A DNA stretch of 64,000 bases from Firmicutes bacterium HGW-Firmicutes-15 (GTDB lineage Bacteria > Bacillota > Syntrophomonadia > Syntrophomonadales > Syntrophomonadaceae). Below, one piece after another: positions 1 to 9,071 of this stretch (the first letter of the stretch is position 1; each line of letters starts with the position of its first letter). Location of the stretch: assembly GCA_002840245.1 (NCBI GenBank), contig PHAA01000009.1, forward strand, positions 37,149 to 101,148, read 5' to 3'. Under the pieces are notes generated by a model. It made no database searches. It was given only the letters and a program-made list of their open reading frames with translations, and had not been told where the DNA came from. Position numbers and translations under genes: made by a program.

Positions 1-493
1 AAGTAATTGTTCCAGTGCTAACTGCTCTTGCTATACCGAAATCAGCTACTTTTACCATTCCATGTTCAGTAATCAGGATGTTATGAGGTTTAATATCCCG
101 GTGAATAATGCCTTTCTCATGGGCATGATGAACCCCGTCACACACCATTATGGCAATATCAACCGCCCGTTCTATTGAGAGTGGGGCCTGACTGCGGATC
201 ATGTCTTTCAAGGTCTTTCCATCCACTAACTCCATGACAATGTAATAAATATCATTTTCTTGTCCAACATCATAAATATTCACAATGTTAGGATGAGAAA
301 TACGCGCTGCAGACAAAGCCTCGGTTTTAAATTTCTCCACAAAATTCTTGTCCCGGGAAAATTCATCTTTCAATATTTTGACAGCGACAATTCTATCCAG
401 AACTCTGTCCCTAGCCTTATAGACGGTGGACATTCCGCCTTCCCCAATTATCTCGATTAACTCATAGCGACCACCTAATACCGTGCCGTTCAA
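1..493 (-). CDS. prkC: Ser/Thr protein kinase, PrkC-like (N-terminal part; runs off the window)
   Basis: Hanks-type protein kinase that phosphorylates proteins on Ser/Thr. In Firmicutes the family is usually a membrane kinase with extracellular PASTA repeats sensing muropeptides; that part lies beyond the window edge and is not seen here. The first 164 residues show the kinase N-lobe and catalytic loop: glycine loop [15 protein letters not shown]-anchoring lysine in VAVKILK, catalytic HRDIKPHN and the DFG motif in VADFGIARA. The start is a TTG at 493, seven bases after a perfect AGGAGGT at 501-507. Sixteen bases separate it from the prpC stop, so kinase and phosphatase are co-transcribed, the usual pairing in which PrpC reverses PrkC phosphorylation. 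Not annotated as complete because the C-terminus is missing. Confidence 0.93.
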   Translation of the reverse strand, partial: MNGTVLGGRYELIEIIGEGGMSTVYKARDRVLDRIVAVKILKDEFSRDKNFVEKFKTEALSAARISHPNIVNIYDVGQENDIYYIVMELVDGKTLKDMIRSQAPLSIERAVDIAIMVCDGVHHAHEKGIIHRDIKPHNILITEHGMVKVADFGIARAVSTGTIT

Positions 494-509
494 TATCCGT
501 ACCTCCTAA

Positions 510-1217
510 TCAAACGCATAATAGCACAATAGTAATATTATCATAACCACCCTTACTTAGGGCCAGCTCAAGTAATTCCTTGGCAACTATTTCAGGGTCA
601 TCTGCACCTCTAAGAATCTCATAAATTTTCTCATCTTCTACGAGGTCAGTCAGGCCGTCAGTGCACATCAACACCCAATCCCCCGCCTGTACTTCCTCTT
701 GGTAAATATCAACCTGTACCTGATTCTCTACTCCAACTGCCCTGGTTAAGACATGATTATAGACATTGGAACGCATATCTTCCTTCTTAAGTAACCCATC
801 GCTAAACATCTGTTCGGCCAGGGTATGATTCCGGGTAACTTTGATTAGTTGGTTTTCTTTATAAAGATATAAACTGCTATCACCTACATGAGCCACTACT
901 ATATTGCCATCATAAATTACCGCCGCAGTCAGGGTAGTTCCCATTTCATTGAGAGTATCATCATTTTTGCCCTTTTCCCAGATAATCCGGTTGGCCATCC
1001 TGACGGCAGATTGAAGAGCGGGGATGATTTCCTCTGCAACAGTAAAAACAAGATTTTCTTGTATTGTTTCCACTGCCAGAAGTGAGGCCACATCTCCACC
1101 CTTATGTCCGCCCATACCATCGCATACAACGAAAATGCGCTTATCCTGATCAATGAAAAAATGGTCTTCATTTCTTTTTCTGTGCAGTCCTATGTCTGAA
1201 ATTCCAGCTACCCTCAT
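510..1217 (-). CDS. prpC: PP2C-family Ser/Thr protein phosphatase PrpC (Stp)
   Basis: Mn/Mg-dependent phosphoprotein phosphatase, partner of the downstream kinase. The 235-residue protein has all the PP2C metal-binding blocks: the N-terminal RNEDHF, FVVCDGMGGHKGG, GTTLTAAVI, VAHVGDSSLYLY, CTDGLTDLV and the C-terminal GGYDNITIVLL. I start it at the ATG at 1217 (MRVAGISD) rather than 14 codons earlier. The later start follows an AAGGTGG ribosome site, gives the normal family N-terminus and clears the rlmN stop at 1228, leaving a 10-base gap. It belongs to the rsmB-rlmN-prpC-prkC block conserved across Firmicutes. Confidence 0.96.
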   Translation of the reverse strand: MRVAGISDIGLHRKRNEDHFFIDQDKRIFVVCDGMGGHKGGDVASLLAVETIQENLVFTVAEEIIPALQSAVRMANRIIWEKGKNDDTLNEMGTTLTAAVIYDGNIVVAHVGDSSLYLYKENQLIKVTRNHTLAEQMFSDGLLKKEDMRSNVYNHVLTRAVGVENQVQVDIYQEEVQAGDWVLMCTDGLTDLVEDEKIYEILRGADDPEIVAKELLELALSKGGYDNITIVLLCV

Positions 1218-1227
1218 AATCCACCTT

Positions 1228-2301
1228 CTAGCGTTCTCTTTTTGCAGCCAATTGGCCACAAGCAGCTTCGATATCGGAGCCTCGTTCCTCTCTAAGAGTT
1301 ACGTTCAAACCACCTTCCGTCAGCCAATTATAAAATTGTCTGATTTGACCTGGGGAAGGTCTCTTGAATTCCAGGCCACTTACTTCATTATAAGGAATAA
1401 GGTTTACATTCGCCAGCAAAGGTTTTAATAATTTGATCATAGCACGAGCATCGGTCAAGTCCATATTGACCCCGTCCAACATAATATACTCAAAGGTAAC
1501 CCTGCGCCCGCTAATTTCGATATATTCTGCAACTGATTCCATTAGCAATTCCAGAGGATATTTCCGGTTAAGAGGGATTAATCGACTCCTAAGCTCATTA
1601 TTGCAGGCATGTAGAGATACTGCCAGGGTAATCTGTATTTTTTCCCTAGCCAGCCTTTGTATGCCCTTTACTTCACCTGCAGTAGATATAGTAATATGCC
1701 TCTGCCCAATATCAATCCCGCGATGATCGTTGAGCATATAAACTGATTTGAGCACCTCATCATAATTTAGCATCGGTTCCCCCATGCCCATGTAGACTAT
1801 GTTGGTAATCAGTTGCCTATCCTGGATCTTCAATCTTTTAGCTAATTCCCGTCGTGATCCCAAGACCTGACCGGCCATCTCATAAGCCTGTAGACTCCTT
1901 TGAAAACCGGAAGCTCCGGTTGCGCAAAAGGCGCATCCTACCGGACATCCTACCTGGGTAGAAATGCATAGCGAATAACGATCATTTTTATCCCCACCCT
2001 GAGGTATAAGCACCGTTTCCACTTTCTTCTTATCCTTCATTTCCAAAAGGAATTTACGCGTATTATCCTTCGAAACGCGTTGTTTGAGTACCCGCGGAAT
2101 TGATATTGTCGCGTTTTCATCTAATCGTAATCTAAGCTCCTTAGGTATGTCACTCATTTCATAAAACGAGCTTACTTCCTTGCGGTATATCCATCCATAA
2201 ATTTGCTTGGCCCTGAATCTGGGCTGTCCCTGAGAAAGCAAATAGTTTTCCAAATCCCCTATATCCATTCCCAAAAGTTCCGTTTTATTTTCCATATTCA
2301 T
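1228..2301 (-). CDS. rlmN: 23S rRNA (A2503-C2)/tRNA (A37-C2) methyltransferase RlmN
   Basis: Radical-SAM methylase that adds a methyl group to C2 of A2503 in 23S rRNA and A37 of some tRNAs. The cluster-binding C119-x3-C123-x2-C126 motif lies in GCPVGCAFCATG. The C-terminal Cys348 (in DIEAACGQ) is the residue methylated as an intermediate in this family. Length (357) is typical. The start ATG at 2301 is followed two codons later by another ATG. The nearest ribosome site, AAGGAGG at 2318-2324, is about 16 bases away and lies inside the end of rsmB, so translational coupling to rsmB is likely. The rsmB stop ends one base before this start. Confidence 0.97.
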   Translation of the reverse strand: MNMENKTELLGMDIGDLENYLLSQGQPRFRAKQIYGWIYRKEVSSFYEMSDIPKELRLRLDENATISIPRVLKQRVSKDNTRKFLLEMKDKKKVETVLIPQGGDKNDRYSLCISTQVGCPVGCAFCATGASGFQRSLQAYEMAGQVLGSRRELAKRLKIQDRQLITNIVYMGMGEPMLNYDEVLKSVYMLNDHRGIDIGQRHITISTAGEVKGIQRLAREKIQITLAVSLHACNNELRSRLIPLNRKYPLELLMESVAEYIEISGRRVTFEYIMLDGVNMDLTDARAMIKLLKPLLANVNLIPYNEVSGLEFKRPSPGQIRQFYNWLTEGGLNVTLREERGSDIEAACGQLAAKRER

Positions 2302-2302
2302 A

Positions 2303-3700
2303 TTAAAAGCTTTTTTTCCTCCTTATTTTGGCATAAAACATACCATCGGTTTCATATTTTCCGGGTAGTACAGTCAACATACCCCCGGCAGCCTTTTCTT
2401 TATCTTCTCTATCTAAAGGGAAAAAGGATATGTCCTCGGCAAAACCTTCCAGGACAAAATCCGGATTAATACTAATAAATTTTTTCACCAACTCATCATT
2501 CTCTTCCCGGTTTATGGTACAGGTGGAATAAATCAATCTTCCGCCAGGAAGCACCATTGAAGCTGCCTTTTGAAGTAAACTGCATTGCAACGATGATAAT
2601 TCTGATATGATATCCGGGGTTTTTCTCCAACGAGAATCAGCGCGACGGTTTAAAACCCCCAGACCAGAACAAGGCACATCCAATAAAACTCCCTGCCCTT
2701 GCTTTAAGCCTTCGCTAATACTCAGAATATCTTGCTTATGAACTTTAACGATAGCAATACCCAGTCGAGTACAATTATTTGCAAGTAAAACCAGTTTATG
2801 ATCATAAATATCATATGCATCGATGGTCCCCATATTATTCATTTGTTCGGCTATGAAACTGGTCTTTCCTCCCACCCCACAACACAGGTCAATAATATTT
2901 TCGCCCTCTTGCGGCTTAAGTATAGAAACCGTCAGCATTGAAGCTTCATTTTGTACATAAAAACGACCGGCTTGAAAAGCAGTAATCTCTTCCAGGCTTT
3001 TTTCCATCGACTCAACTTGCATTCCCCAAGGGGTTCTATTACTGGCCTGGCAATGAATTCCTTCTTTACTTAGGGTATCTATTAACTCATCCCTGCTTCC
3101 CAATAACTCGTTATTGCGTAAAATTTGAACTGGTCTATGATTGAAGTATAGCAACATATCTCGGGTAGCAGGTATTCCATACTCCTCTAAACATTTTTGC
3201 ACCAACCATTCCGGCTGAGAATAATATACCGCCAAGTATTCTATACTGTCCACTGGATCCGGATATTTTATAGAATCACGGCCTCTAATTATGTTGCGCA
3301 AGACTCCATTAACTACCCCCGAAAGTTTGGAACCGGCCTTCTTGCGACTTAGCTCCACAGCACTATTAACCGCAGCATAGTCCGGTATCTTGTCCATAAA
3401 AAGAACTTGATAAAGGGAAATACGCAAACAATTCCTCAACCAGGGATTTTGTTTTTCCAGAGGCTTTTGCAAAAAAAGATTAAGCACCCAATCCAGGTGC
3501 TTTAGCATTCTAATGGTTCCATTTACGATCTCTGTGACCAGATGCCTGTCATCTACCAATAAGGGGAATTTCCTTAAATACTGGTCAAGCTCAATATTGG
3601 TATAAGCACCTTTTTCCATGACATTATAAACTATTTCCAGCGAAAGTTCACGCGGATCTTTGAAGACCTTGCTTGGTCTATCGTCAGATCTAGTCATCAT
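2303..3700 (-). CDS. rsmB: 16S rRNA (cytosine-967-C5) methyltransferase RsmB
   Basis: SAM-dependent m5C methyltransferase of the RsmB/Sun group. The N-terminal ~150 residues form the NusB-like RNA-binding domain (ELSLEIVYNVMEKGAYTN...). The C-terminal part is the Rossmann methyltransferase with SAM loop DLCCGVGGKTSF, the DVPCSGLG motif and the second catalytic cysteine in YSTCTINREEND. Full length at 465 residues. It overlaps the upstream metallopeptidase gene by 11 bases, so the two are translationally coupled. Function is well established for the family. Confidence 0.96.
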   Translation of the reverse strand: MMTRSDDRPSKVFKDPRELSLEIVYNVMEKGAYTNIELDQYLRKFPLLVDDRHLVTEIVNGTIRMLKHLDWVLNLFLQKPLEKQNPWLRNCLRISLYQVLFMDKIPDYAAVNSAVELSRKKAGSKLSGVVNGVLRNIIRGRDSIKYPDPVDSIEYLAVYYSQPEWLVQKCLEEYGIPATRDMLLYFNHRPVQILRNNELLGSRDELIDTLSKEGIHCQASNRTPWGMQVESMEKSLEEITAFQAGRFYVQNEASMLTVSILKPQEGENIIDLCCGVGGKTSFIAEQMNNMGTIDAYDIYDHKLVLLANNCTRLGIAIVKVHKQDILSISEGLKQGQGVLLDVPCSGLGVLNRRADSRWRKTPDIISELSSLQCSLLQKAASMVLPGGRLIYSTCTINREENDELVKKFISINPDFVLEGFAEDISFFPLDREDKEKAAGGMLTVLPGKYETDGMFYAKIRRKKSF

Positions 3701-4367
3701 TTCCCCCCATAAATATCATTACATAATAAAGTAGGTTGGAAATAGACGATAGCGTCGCGGCTAGATAAGTAAGGGCAGCTGCACCCAGAACCTTTTTTAC
3801 CATAGGTATCTCATCATTGCTCACCAAACCTGCTTCAGTCAATTGTAAGACTGCTCGACGCGACGCATTTAACTCTACCGGCAGGGTTACCAGTTGAAAC
3901 ACGACCACCGCCGAAAATAGAATAATACCTAAAAACAATAAATTAAGGCTGTTCATTAGCATCCCTACTAGTATTATTGGAAAAGAAGCCGTAGAAGCCA
4001 GGTTGGTAACTGGCACCAGCGCATGGCGCAGTTCCAGCGGTCCATATTTTTCGTGGTGCTGTATCGCGTGACCTACTTCATGAGCGGCGACGCCGATGGC
4101 GGCAATTGAGTTGCTTCCATAAACTGTCTCTGATAAATGCAAAGTAAGGGTTCGGGGATCATAATTATCAGAAAGACTACCTGCAATTGGTTCAATCCCC
4201 ACCGTATTGCCCATACCATTCCTCTGCAAAAGACTATTAGCGACATCTGCACCACTATAGCCTCGCGCAGATCTTATCTGAGAATACTGTTTAAATGTCG
4301 ATTTAACCTTAAACTGAGCATAAAATGACAAAAGTAACGCGGGTAAGATAAAGATTAAATAAGTCAT
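3690..4367 (-). CDS. Zinc-dependent membrane metallopeptidase, YugP family
   Basis: Small integral-membrane peptidase of the neutral zinc peptidase family typified by B. subtilis YugP. The zinc motif HEVGH is at residues 96-100, followed by AIQHHEKYGPLELR. A hydrophobic N-terminal segment (about residues 3-17) and two or three hydrophobic spans in the C-terminal half (for example around AVVVFQLVTLPVEL) place it in the membrane. Substrate unknown. It sits between DUF116 and rsmB with a 3-base gap upstream and an 11-base overlap downstream, so it is part of the operon. Its presence between fmt and rsmB differs from the Bacillus order. Confidence 0.9.
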   Translation of the reverse strand: MTYLIFILPALLLSFYAQFKVKSTFKQYSQIRSARGYSGADVANSLLQRNGMGNTVGIEPIAGSLSDNYDPRTLTLHLSETVYGSNSIAAIGVAAHEVGHAIQHHEKYGPLELRHALVPVTNLASTASFPIILVGMLMNSLNLLFLGIILFSAVVVFQLVTLPVELNASRRAVLQLTEAGLVSNDEIPMVKKVLGAAALTYLAATLSSISNLLYYVMIFMGGNDD

Positions 4368-4370
4368 ATG

Positions 4371-5162
4371 TTATCCTCCTTTACACATGGTTAGTAATGC
4401 TTGTTCTACTTTATCAAGTTCTACGTTGGTATTGACACATGGGCCGTTGGGCCGACAATTCAAGACACCCAGAACAGGTAAATATCCCGAATCCTGAATC
4501 CCCATGGAAAGATCTCTTTCACAGGCTACGGCAACAACTCCCCGAGGCTTGCATTCTTCTATGAATTTACGAGCTAAGGTCCCACCGGTGGCCACTTTAA
4601 TAGCCGCATGGTATTTTTCACCCAGCTCGATGAGGTCACTAATGCAACACTTCCCACAATGTTTGCAGTTGTTGATGTCCATAGTTATTTTATGAGGACA
4701 ATCTGAATCTTGTAAGCAGTGTGGCAAAAGAATCATAACTTGATTGCCTGCCAAGACTAGCTTCTTTGATTTTACCAGATTATTGTTTACGGCAATATAG
4801 GAACGCAGTATACTCTCTTTACTTATACCAGCAATGCGTCCGATAATAAGAGTAATAGGAAAAAGTATATCATTAGCAATACGAGTAATACTATCCAATG
4901 AGGGTATACTCTTAGATCTAATGATCATGATGATAATCGCCATAATTCCTATACCCAGTATTATAAATATTGCTCCCAAAATAGAAATAATACTAATTAG
5001 CAGTATTTTGCTTAAAATTATATCCCGATTTTGCAGCAAATACCACGTAACAATAGCCAGCAAAGCTACCATAAACATGCTGCCCACCAGAAGTCCTACA
5101 TAAACGCGTTTTTTGGTCTCCACATCGCTATCCTCCATGAAGTCATCAAAAGCATTAGCCAC
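4371..5162 (-). CDS. DUF116 family protein: membrane segments plus cysteine-rich domain
   Basis: Function unknown. The N-terminal ~90 residues carry two hydrophobic spans (around GLLVGSMFMVALLAIVTWYLL and ILLISIISILGAIFIILGIG). The C-terminal half has eight cysteines, including C-x2-C-x3-C-type spacing around NNCKHCGKCC and later CERD and CRPNGPC, matching DUF116, which is often suspected to bind a metal or Fe-S cluster. The reading frame extends to a TTG at 5189 without a good ribosome site. I prefer the GTG at 5162, preceded by GGGTG at about nine bases and overlapping the fmt stop by 8 bases. An ATG at 5138 is a third possibility. Confidence 0.8.
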   Translation of the reverse strand: MANAFDDFMEDSDVETKKRVYVGLLVGSMFMVALLAIVTWYLLQNRDIILSKILLISIISILGAIFIILGIGIMAIIIMIIRSKSIPSLDSITRIANDILFPITLIIGRIAGISKESILRSYIAVNNNLVKSKKLVLAGNQVMILLPHCLQDSDCPHKITMDINNCKHCGKCCISDLIELGEKYHAAIKVATGGTLARKFIEECKPRGVVAVACERDLSMGIQDSGYLPVLGVLNCRPNGPCVNTNVELDKVEQALLTMCKGG

Positions 5163-6087
5163 CGAGAGTATCACCCGGAGCCAATTCAAAGCCTTTTAAA
5201 AAATCACCGCAGGAAATACGCTTTTTGCCTTCCTTCTGGATCTCTATTATTTCCAATATACCCTGTCCTGTTTGTACCTGGAAACCGTCTTTGGTGAGTC
5301 CTGTTACCTGACCAGCCGCCCCTATCTCTTTATCACTTATTAGCCGAGTGCCAAATATTTTAAACTTTTCTCCATTAAACGAGGTAAAAGCGGCCGGTTT
5401 TGGGCTTAGAGCCCTAACCCGGTTGCGTATTTTTATAGCACTATCATTCCAGTCAATTTCCTCATCTTTTCGCGTCAACATAGCAGCATAACTGCTGCGA
5501 TGATTATCCTGCTTTCTTCGAGGACAAGAGCCACTGGCCAACACTGCAATGGTATCTATCAGTAAATCAGCTCCCACTTGTGCAAGAATGCTTTCCACTT
5601 CACCATGATCCATATCTTCATCTATATCCACAGGCATTTGCAGTATAATATCACCAGTATCCAAGCCTTCATTCATAAACATGGTGGTAACCCCACTCAC
5701 TCTATCCCCTGCCATGATTGCCCTCTGAATAGGGGCCGCCCCTCGGTAATGGGGCAGTAAAGAGGCATGTACGTTAATACATCCCAACCGGGGTGAATCA
5801 AGTATTTCCGATGGTATAATCTGCCCATATGAAACCACCACGATTAAATCCGCCTCCCAATTACGCAACATATCTATGGAGTCGTCATCTTTAATTCGGG
5901 CAGGTTGAAAAATATCGTAATTATGTTCTAATGCCAGGTCTTTTATTGGAGAAGACATTACTTTTTTACCTCGGCCTTTGGGCCGATCCGGCTGAGTTAC
6001 TACTCCGACAATTTCATATTGCGAATCAATTATTTTTGCCATTGAAGGTATTGCAAAGTCAGAAGTTCCCATAAAGACAATTTTCAA
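5155..6087 (-). CDS. fmt: Methionyl-tRNA formyltransferase
   Basis: Transfers a formyl group from 10-formyl-tetrahydrofolate to initiator Met-tRNA. The 310-residue protein begins MKIVFMGTSDFAIPS. It has the catalytic loop HASLLPHYRGAAPIQ (Asn-His-Asp type active site of the formyltransferase fold) and a C-terminal tRNA-binding domain from about residue 205. It lies 20 bases after def, which removes the formyl group later, the usual def-fmt pair downstream of priA. Confidence 0.97.
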   Translation of the reverse strand: MKIVFMGTSDFAIPSMAKIIDSQYEIVGVVTQPDRPKGRGKKVMSSPIKDLALEHNYDIFQPARIKDDDSIDMLRNWEADLIVVVSYGQIIPSEILDSPRLGCINVHASLLPHYRGAAPIQRAIMAGDRVSGVTTMFMNEGLDTGDIILQMPVDIDEDMDHGEVESILAQVGADLLIDTIAVLASGSCPRRKQDNHRSSYAAMLTRKDEEIDWNDSAIKIRNRVRALSPKPAAFTSFNGEKFKIFGTRLISDKEIGAAGQVTGLTKDGFQVQTGQGILEIIEIQKEGKKRISCGDFLKGFELAPGDTLGG

Positions 6088-6107
6088 AGCCAGTCCCCTC
6101 CCTTTGT

Positions 6108-6566
6108 CTAATCTGAGTCTGTTCTTATTTTTATCGCCTTATCTGGAAAAAGGACCCCATCTAGATGATCAATTTCATGCTGTAGAACTTTTGCTAACAT
6201 ATCAGTGGCTTCCAACTCGATGCTTTCACCCTTAGGATTTAAACCCTTAACCCTAATTTTTTGAGCCCGCTTGAGCCAACCGACCTTACCCGGTACGCTC
6301 AAACAACCTTCACTGCCAAATCTTTCCCCCTCGAAATCGATAATCTCAGGATTGATGATCTCAAGTAAATTGTCTCCTGGATCAACTACAATAATACGTT
6401 TGCTAATTCCGATCTGGGGTCCTGCCAATCCAACACCATCGGCTGCATACATCGTATCACGCATGTTTTCCAATACTCGTAAAATACCCGCGTTAATATT
6501 TTTAACTGGCAGGGACTTCTGTCTTAATACCGGATCAGGATCGACAAGTATTTTATATACAGACAT
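6108..6566 (-). CDS. def: Peptide deformylase
   Basis: Metal-dependent hydrolase that removes the formyl group from nascent protein N-termini. All three family motifs are present in 152 residues: GVGLAGPQIG, EGCLSVPG (metal-ligand Cys) and LQHEIDHLDG (HExxH). The start at 6566 is an ATG 11 bases past the priA stop. It forms a priA-def-fmt transcription unit. Confidence 0.97.
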   Translation of the reverse strand: MSVYKILVDPDPVLRQKSLPVKNINAGILRVLENMRDTMYAADGVGLAGPQIGISKRIIVVDPGDNLLEIINPEIIDFEGERFGSEGCLSVPGKVGWLKRAQKIRVKGLNPKGESIELEATDMLAKVLQHEIDHLDGVLFPDKAIKIRTDSD

Positions 6567-6577
6567 AGCTGCCCTCC

Positions 6578-8977
6578 TTATATCGTAGAGATAGGATTAA
6601 AATCCATATCCATTTTAACATCTTTGGGGACTCCTGTGGTGAGAATATACTTTCCAATACTCCGCAGCAGGGATAAACTAGCACATTTTATTATAATCTG
6701 ATAGCGGAAGCGATTGCGAATTTTGTATATGGGACAGGATGCAGGTCCCAACACCATAATTTCTTCCTCGCTAGCATCAATAATTTCTTCTATGCGATGG
6801 GCAATAGCATTTGCTGATTGCTGAACCTTAGCTTCTGCTTCCGAACTGAAAACGATTCTTAACAACTGGGTATAGGGCGGATAAACCAAGAGTTTTCGCA
6901 AGCTGATTTCCTGCTCATAGAACCTTCGGTAATCCTGACTGCCAGCCAACCTGATTATAGGGTTATCAGGATTATAAGTCTGTATTACTACTTCACCAGC
7001 GGTATTACTCCTACCTGCCCGCCCTGCAGCTTGAACCAGCAATTGAAAACACCTCTCCCCGGCCCGAAAATCAGGTATATTTAGTATACTGTCGGCGTCA
7101 ACTATCCCTACCAAAGAAACATTAGGGAAATCCAGGCCTTTGGCAACCATCTGGGTGCCTATTAGTATATCAATTTCCTTCCTTTTCATGCGGTCAAGGA
7201 TAGATTTTTGGATACCTTTTCTCTTACTGCTGTCCATATCCAATCTCTCCACCCTAGCTTCGGGGAAAAGACTCCTGACTTCTTCTTCTATCTTTTGCGT
7301 ACCTGCACCTATAAGCTGAAGATGTTTACTTCCACAGCTGCTGCATTCAGACTTTTGTTCTACATGGTTATTGCAATAATGACATACATTTTGCTGAATG
7401 TCCTGATGATAGGTCATCGCGACTGAGCAAGAAGGACACGAAGCAATATTACCACATTCCCAGCATATAGTCATGGGTGAATATCCCCGGCGATTAATAA
7501 ACACTATGATTTGTTCACCCCGGCTCAAGTTCTGGCCCATTTTATCCCTCAAAAACGGAGAAATCAAACTTCGGGACTCGTTTTTAAAAGCTTTTCGCAA
7601 ATCTTCGATTATAACCCTCGGTATCTGACCCCCGCCCACCCTTTTTTTAAGTACCAGCAGTTTAGCCGAACCTTCCTGGGCAGAATGAAAGGTTTCCAAG
7701 GATGGGGTCGCGCTGCCTAAAAGAATTACCGCTGATTCCAAGTATGCACGCTGCCGGCCTACATCCCTAACATGATAGCGGGGTAGTTCTTCTTGTTTAA
7801 AACTCCCCTCCTGTTCTTCATCAATAATAATAAGCCCCAAATCAGCTACCGGTGCAAAAACAGCCGATCGTGCACCTAGAACCAATCTCGCTTCTCCTCT
7901 TTTTATCCTTCTCCATTCGTCGTAGCGTTCCCCTGGAGACATTCCGCTGTGAAGAACCGCCATCTCTCCGATACGAGCAGCAAAAACATCCACAAATTGC
8001 CTGGTTAGAGCTATTTCTGGAACCAGGACTATGACGCCTTTCCCATTGGCAATGGCTATTTGGGCAGCTTGCAAGTAAACTTCAGTTTTCCCGCTGCCGG
8101 TCACCCCGAAGAGAAGCAGTTCTCTCATTTCTCGGCTCTGCAAGGCTTTTTCCATCTGTTTCAGTGCCAGATCCTGCTCGTCATTCAGTTGCACCCTTCT
8201 ACCCAGCAGGATGTTGGTCTTACGTTCTATCACAACAAAACCCTTTTTGATCAGAGCCCTCATCGTTGCCGGGGACACTGTTCTGTCCATGTAGTCTCTA
8301 TCAAGTTGGGAAGCAGATAATAATAGTTCCATAGCTTCAGCCTGTCGGGGTGCTTTTCGCTTAAGCGCGGATAAGTCTTTTTCCGATTCAAATTGCCCCA
8401 ATGCATAGACATAGCCCTTTTTATATTCATGGCCCATACGATATACTCCAGAACCAGTTATAAAACCGCTCTTTTCCCAATCGGTCAATTCACCAATGCT
8501 TGCATATTTCAAGGCATGACTCAACTCAATCTCCCCATGCTGCCAAAGCTCAGTAAACAGATCATGATTTAGATTGAAGGCCTTTTCTCCCAATTTTTTA
8601 AAACCAGCCTCATCTATAGCAGGCAAAATAACTTGCTTGGTTTTATGATGTAGAATCCTAGGAACCATAATATTAAGGGTTAGAGATAAGGGGCAGAGAT
8701 AATATTCAGCCATCCAGCGGGCCAGGGCTAGCAATGATCGATCAAAAACTGCCTCTACATCCAAAACCTTTATCAGGGATTTTATTGGATTCTGGGCAGA
8801 TACCTCGTATTCTTCCAACTCCCCCACGATAAACCCTTCTACTTTCCTGTTCCGAAAATCAACCAGAACCCGTTTGCCAAAAGTAGCCTCTGACAGTAAT
8901 TTTTCTGGAACGCTATAGGTATAAGAGCCATCTAATTTGCTAGTGGGTAAATTCATGACAAGTTCTACGCATTTCAT
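6578..8977 (-). CDS. priA: Primosomal replication-restart helicase PriA
   Basis: 3'-to-5' superfamily 2 DNA helicase that reloads the replisome at stalled forks. The 799-residue protein has the N-terminal 3'BD and winged-helix parts, Walker A GVTGSGKTEVY around residue 290, a DEEQ box, LLGSATPS (motif III) and QAAGRAGR (motif VI). A zinc-binding insertion runs CWECGNIASCPSC to CHYCNNH to CSSCGSKH. One detail differs from the usual DEEHDSSYKQ: the sequence reads DEEQEGSFKQ, so the Walker B histidine is glutamine. The start ATG at 8977 follows a GGGGGG-type ribosome site. A hairpin separates it from metK upstream. Confidence 0.97.
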   Translation of the reverse strand: MKCVELVMNLPTSKLDGSYTYSVPEKLLSEATFGKRVLVDFRNRKVEGFIVGELEEYEVSAQNPIKSLIKVLDVEAVFDRSLLALARWMAEYYLCPLSLTLNIMVPRILHHKTKQVILPAIDEAGFKKLGEKAFNLNHDLFTELWQHGEIELSHALKYASIGELTDWEKSGFITGSGVYRMGHEYKKGYVYALGQFESEKDLSALKRKAPRQAEAMELLLSASQLDRDYMDRTVSPATMRALIKKGFVVIERKTNILLGRRVQLNDEQDLALKQMEKALQSREMRELLLFGVTGSGKTEVYLQAAQIAIANGKGVIVLVPEIALTRQFVDVFAARIGEMAVLHSGMSPGERYDEWRRIKRGEARLVLGARSAVFAPVADLGLIIIDEEQEGSFKQEELPRYHVRDVGRQRAYLESAVILLGSATPSLETFHSAQEGSAKLLVLKKRVGGGQIPRVIIEDLRKAFKNESRSLISPFLRDKMGQNLSRGEQIIVFINRRGYSPMTICWECGNIASCPSCSVAMTYHQDIQQNVCHYCNNHVEQKSECSSCGSKHLQLIGAGTQKIEEEVRSLFPEARVERLDMDSSKRKGIQKSILDRMKRKEIDILIGTQMVAKGLDFPNVSLVGIVDADSILNIPDFRAGERCFQLLVQAAGRAGRSNTAGEVVIQTYNPDNPIIRLAGSQDYRRFYEQEISLRKLLVYPPYTQLLRIVFSSEAEAKVQQSANAIAHRIEEIIDASEEEIMVLGPASCPIYKIRNRFRYQIIIKCASLSLLRSIGKYILTTGVPKDVKMDMDFNPISTI

Positions 8978-9012
8978 TTATATCCCCCCTAACAGTAAAC
9001 CATAAATATCTA

Positions 9013-9034
9013 AAAGGCGGGGAATTCCCGCCTT
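9013..9034 (-). terminator. Probable intrinsic terminator after metK
   Basis: On the minus strand AAGGCGGG, loop AATTC, CCCGCCTTTT forms a strong hairpin with a short T run, placed between the metK stop (9072) and the priA start (8977). The T run is short, so termination may be partial. Confidence 0.65.
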
Positions 9035-9071
9035 CTATTTGCTGTTTGCAATTTTCAAACCTTAGCTCCGA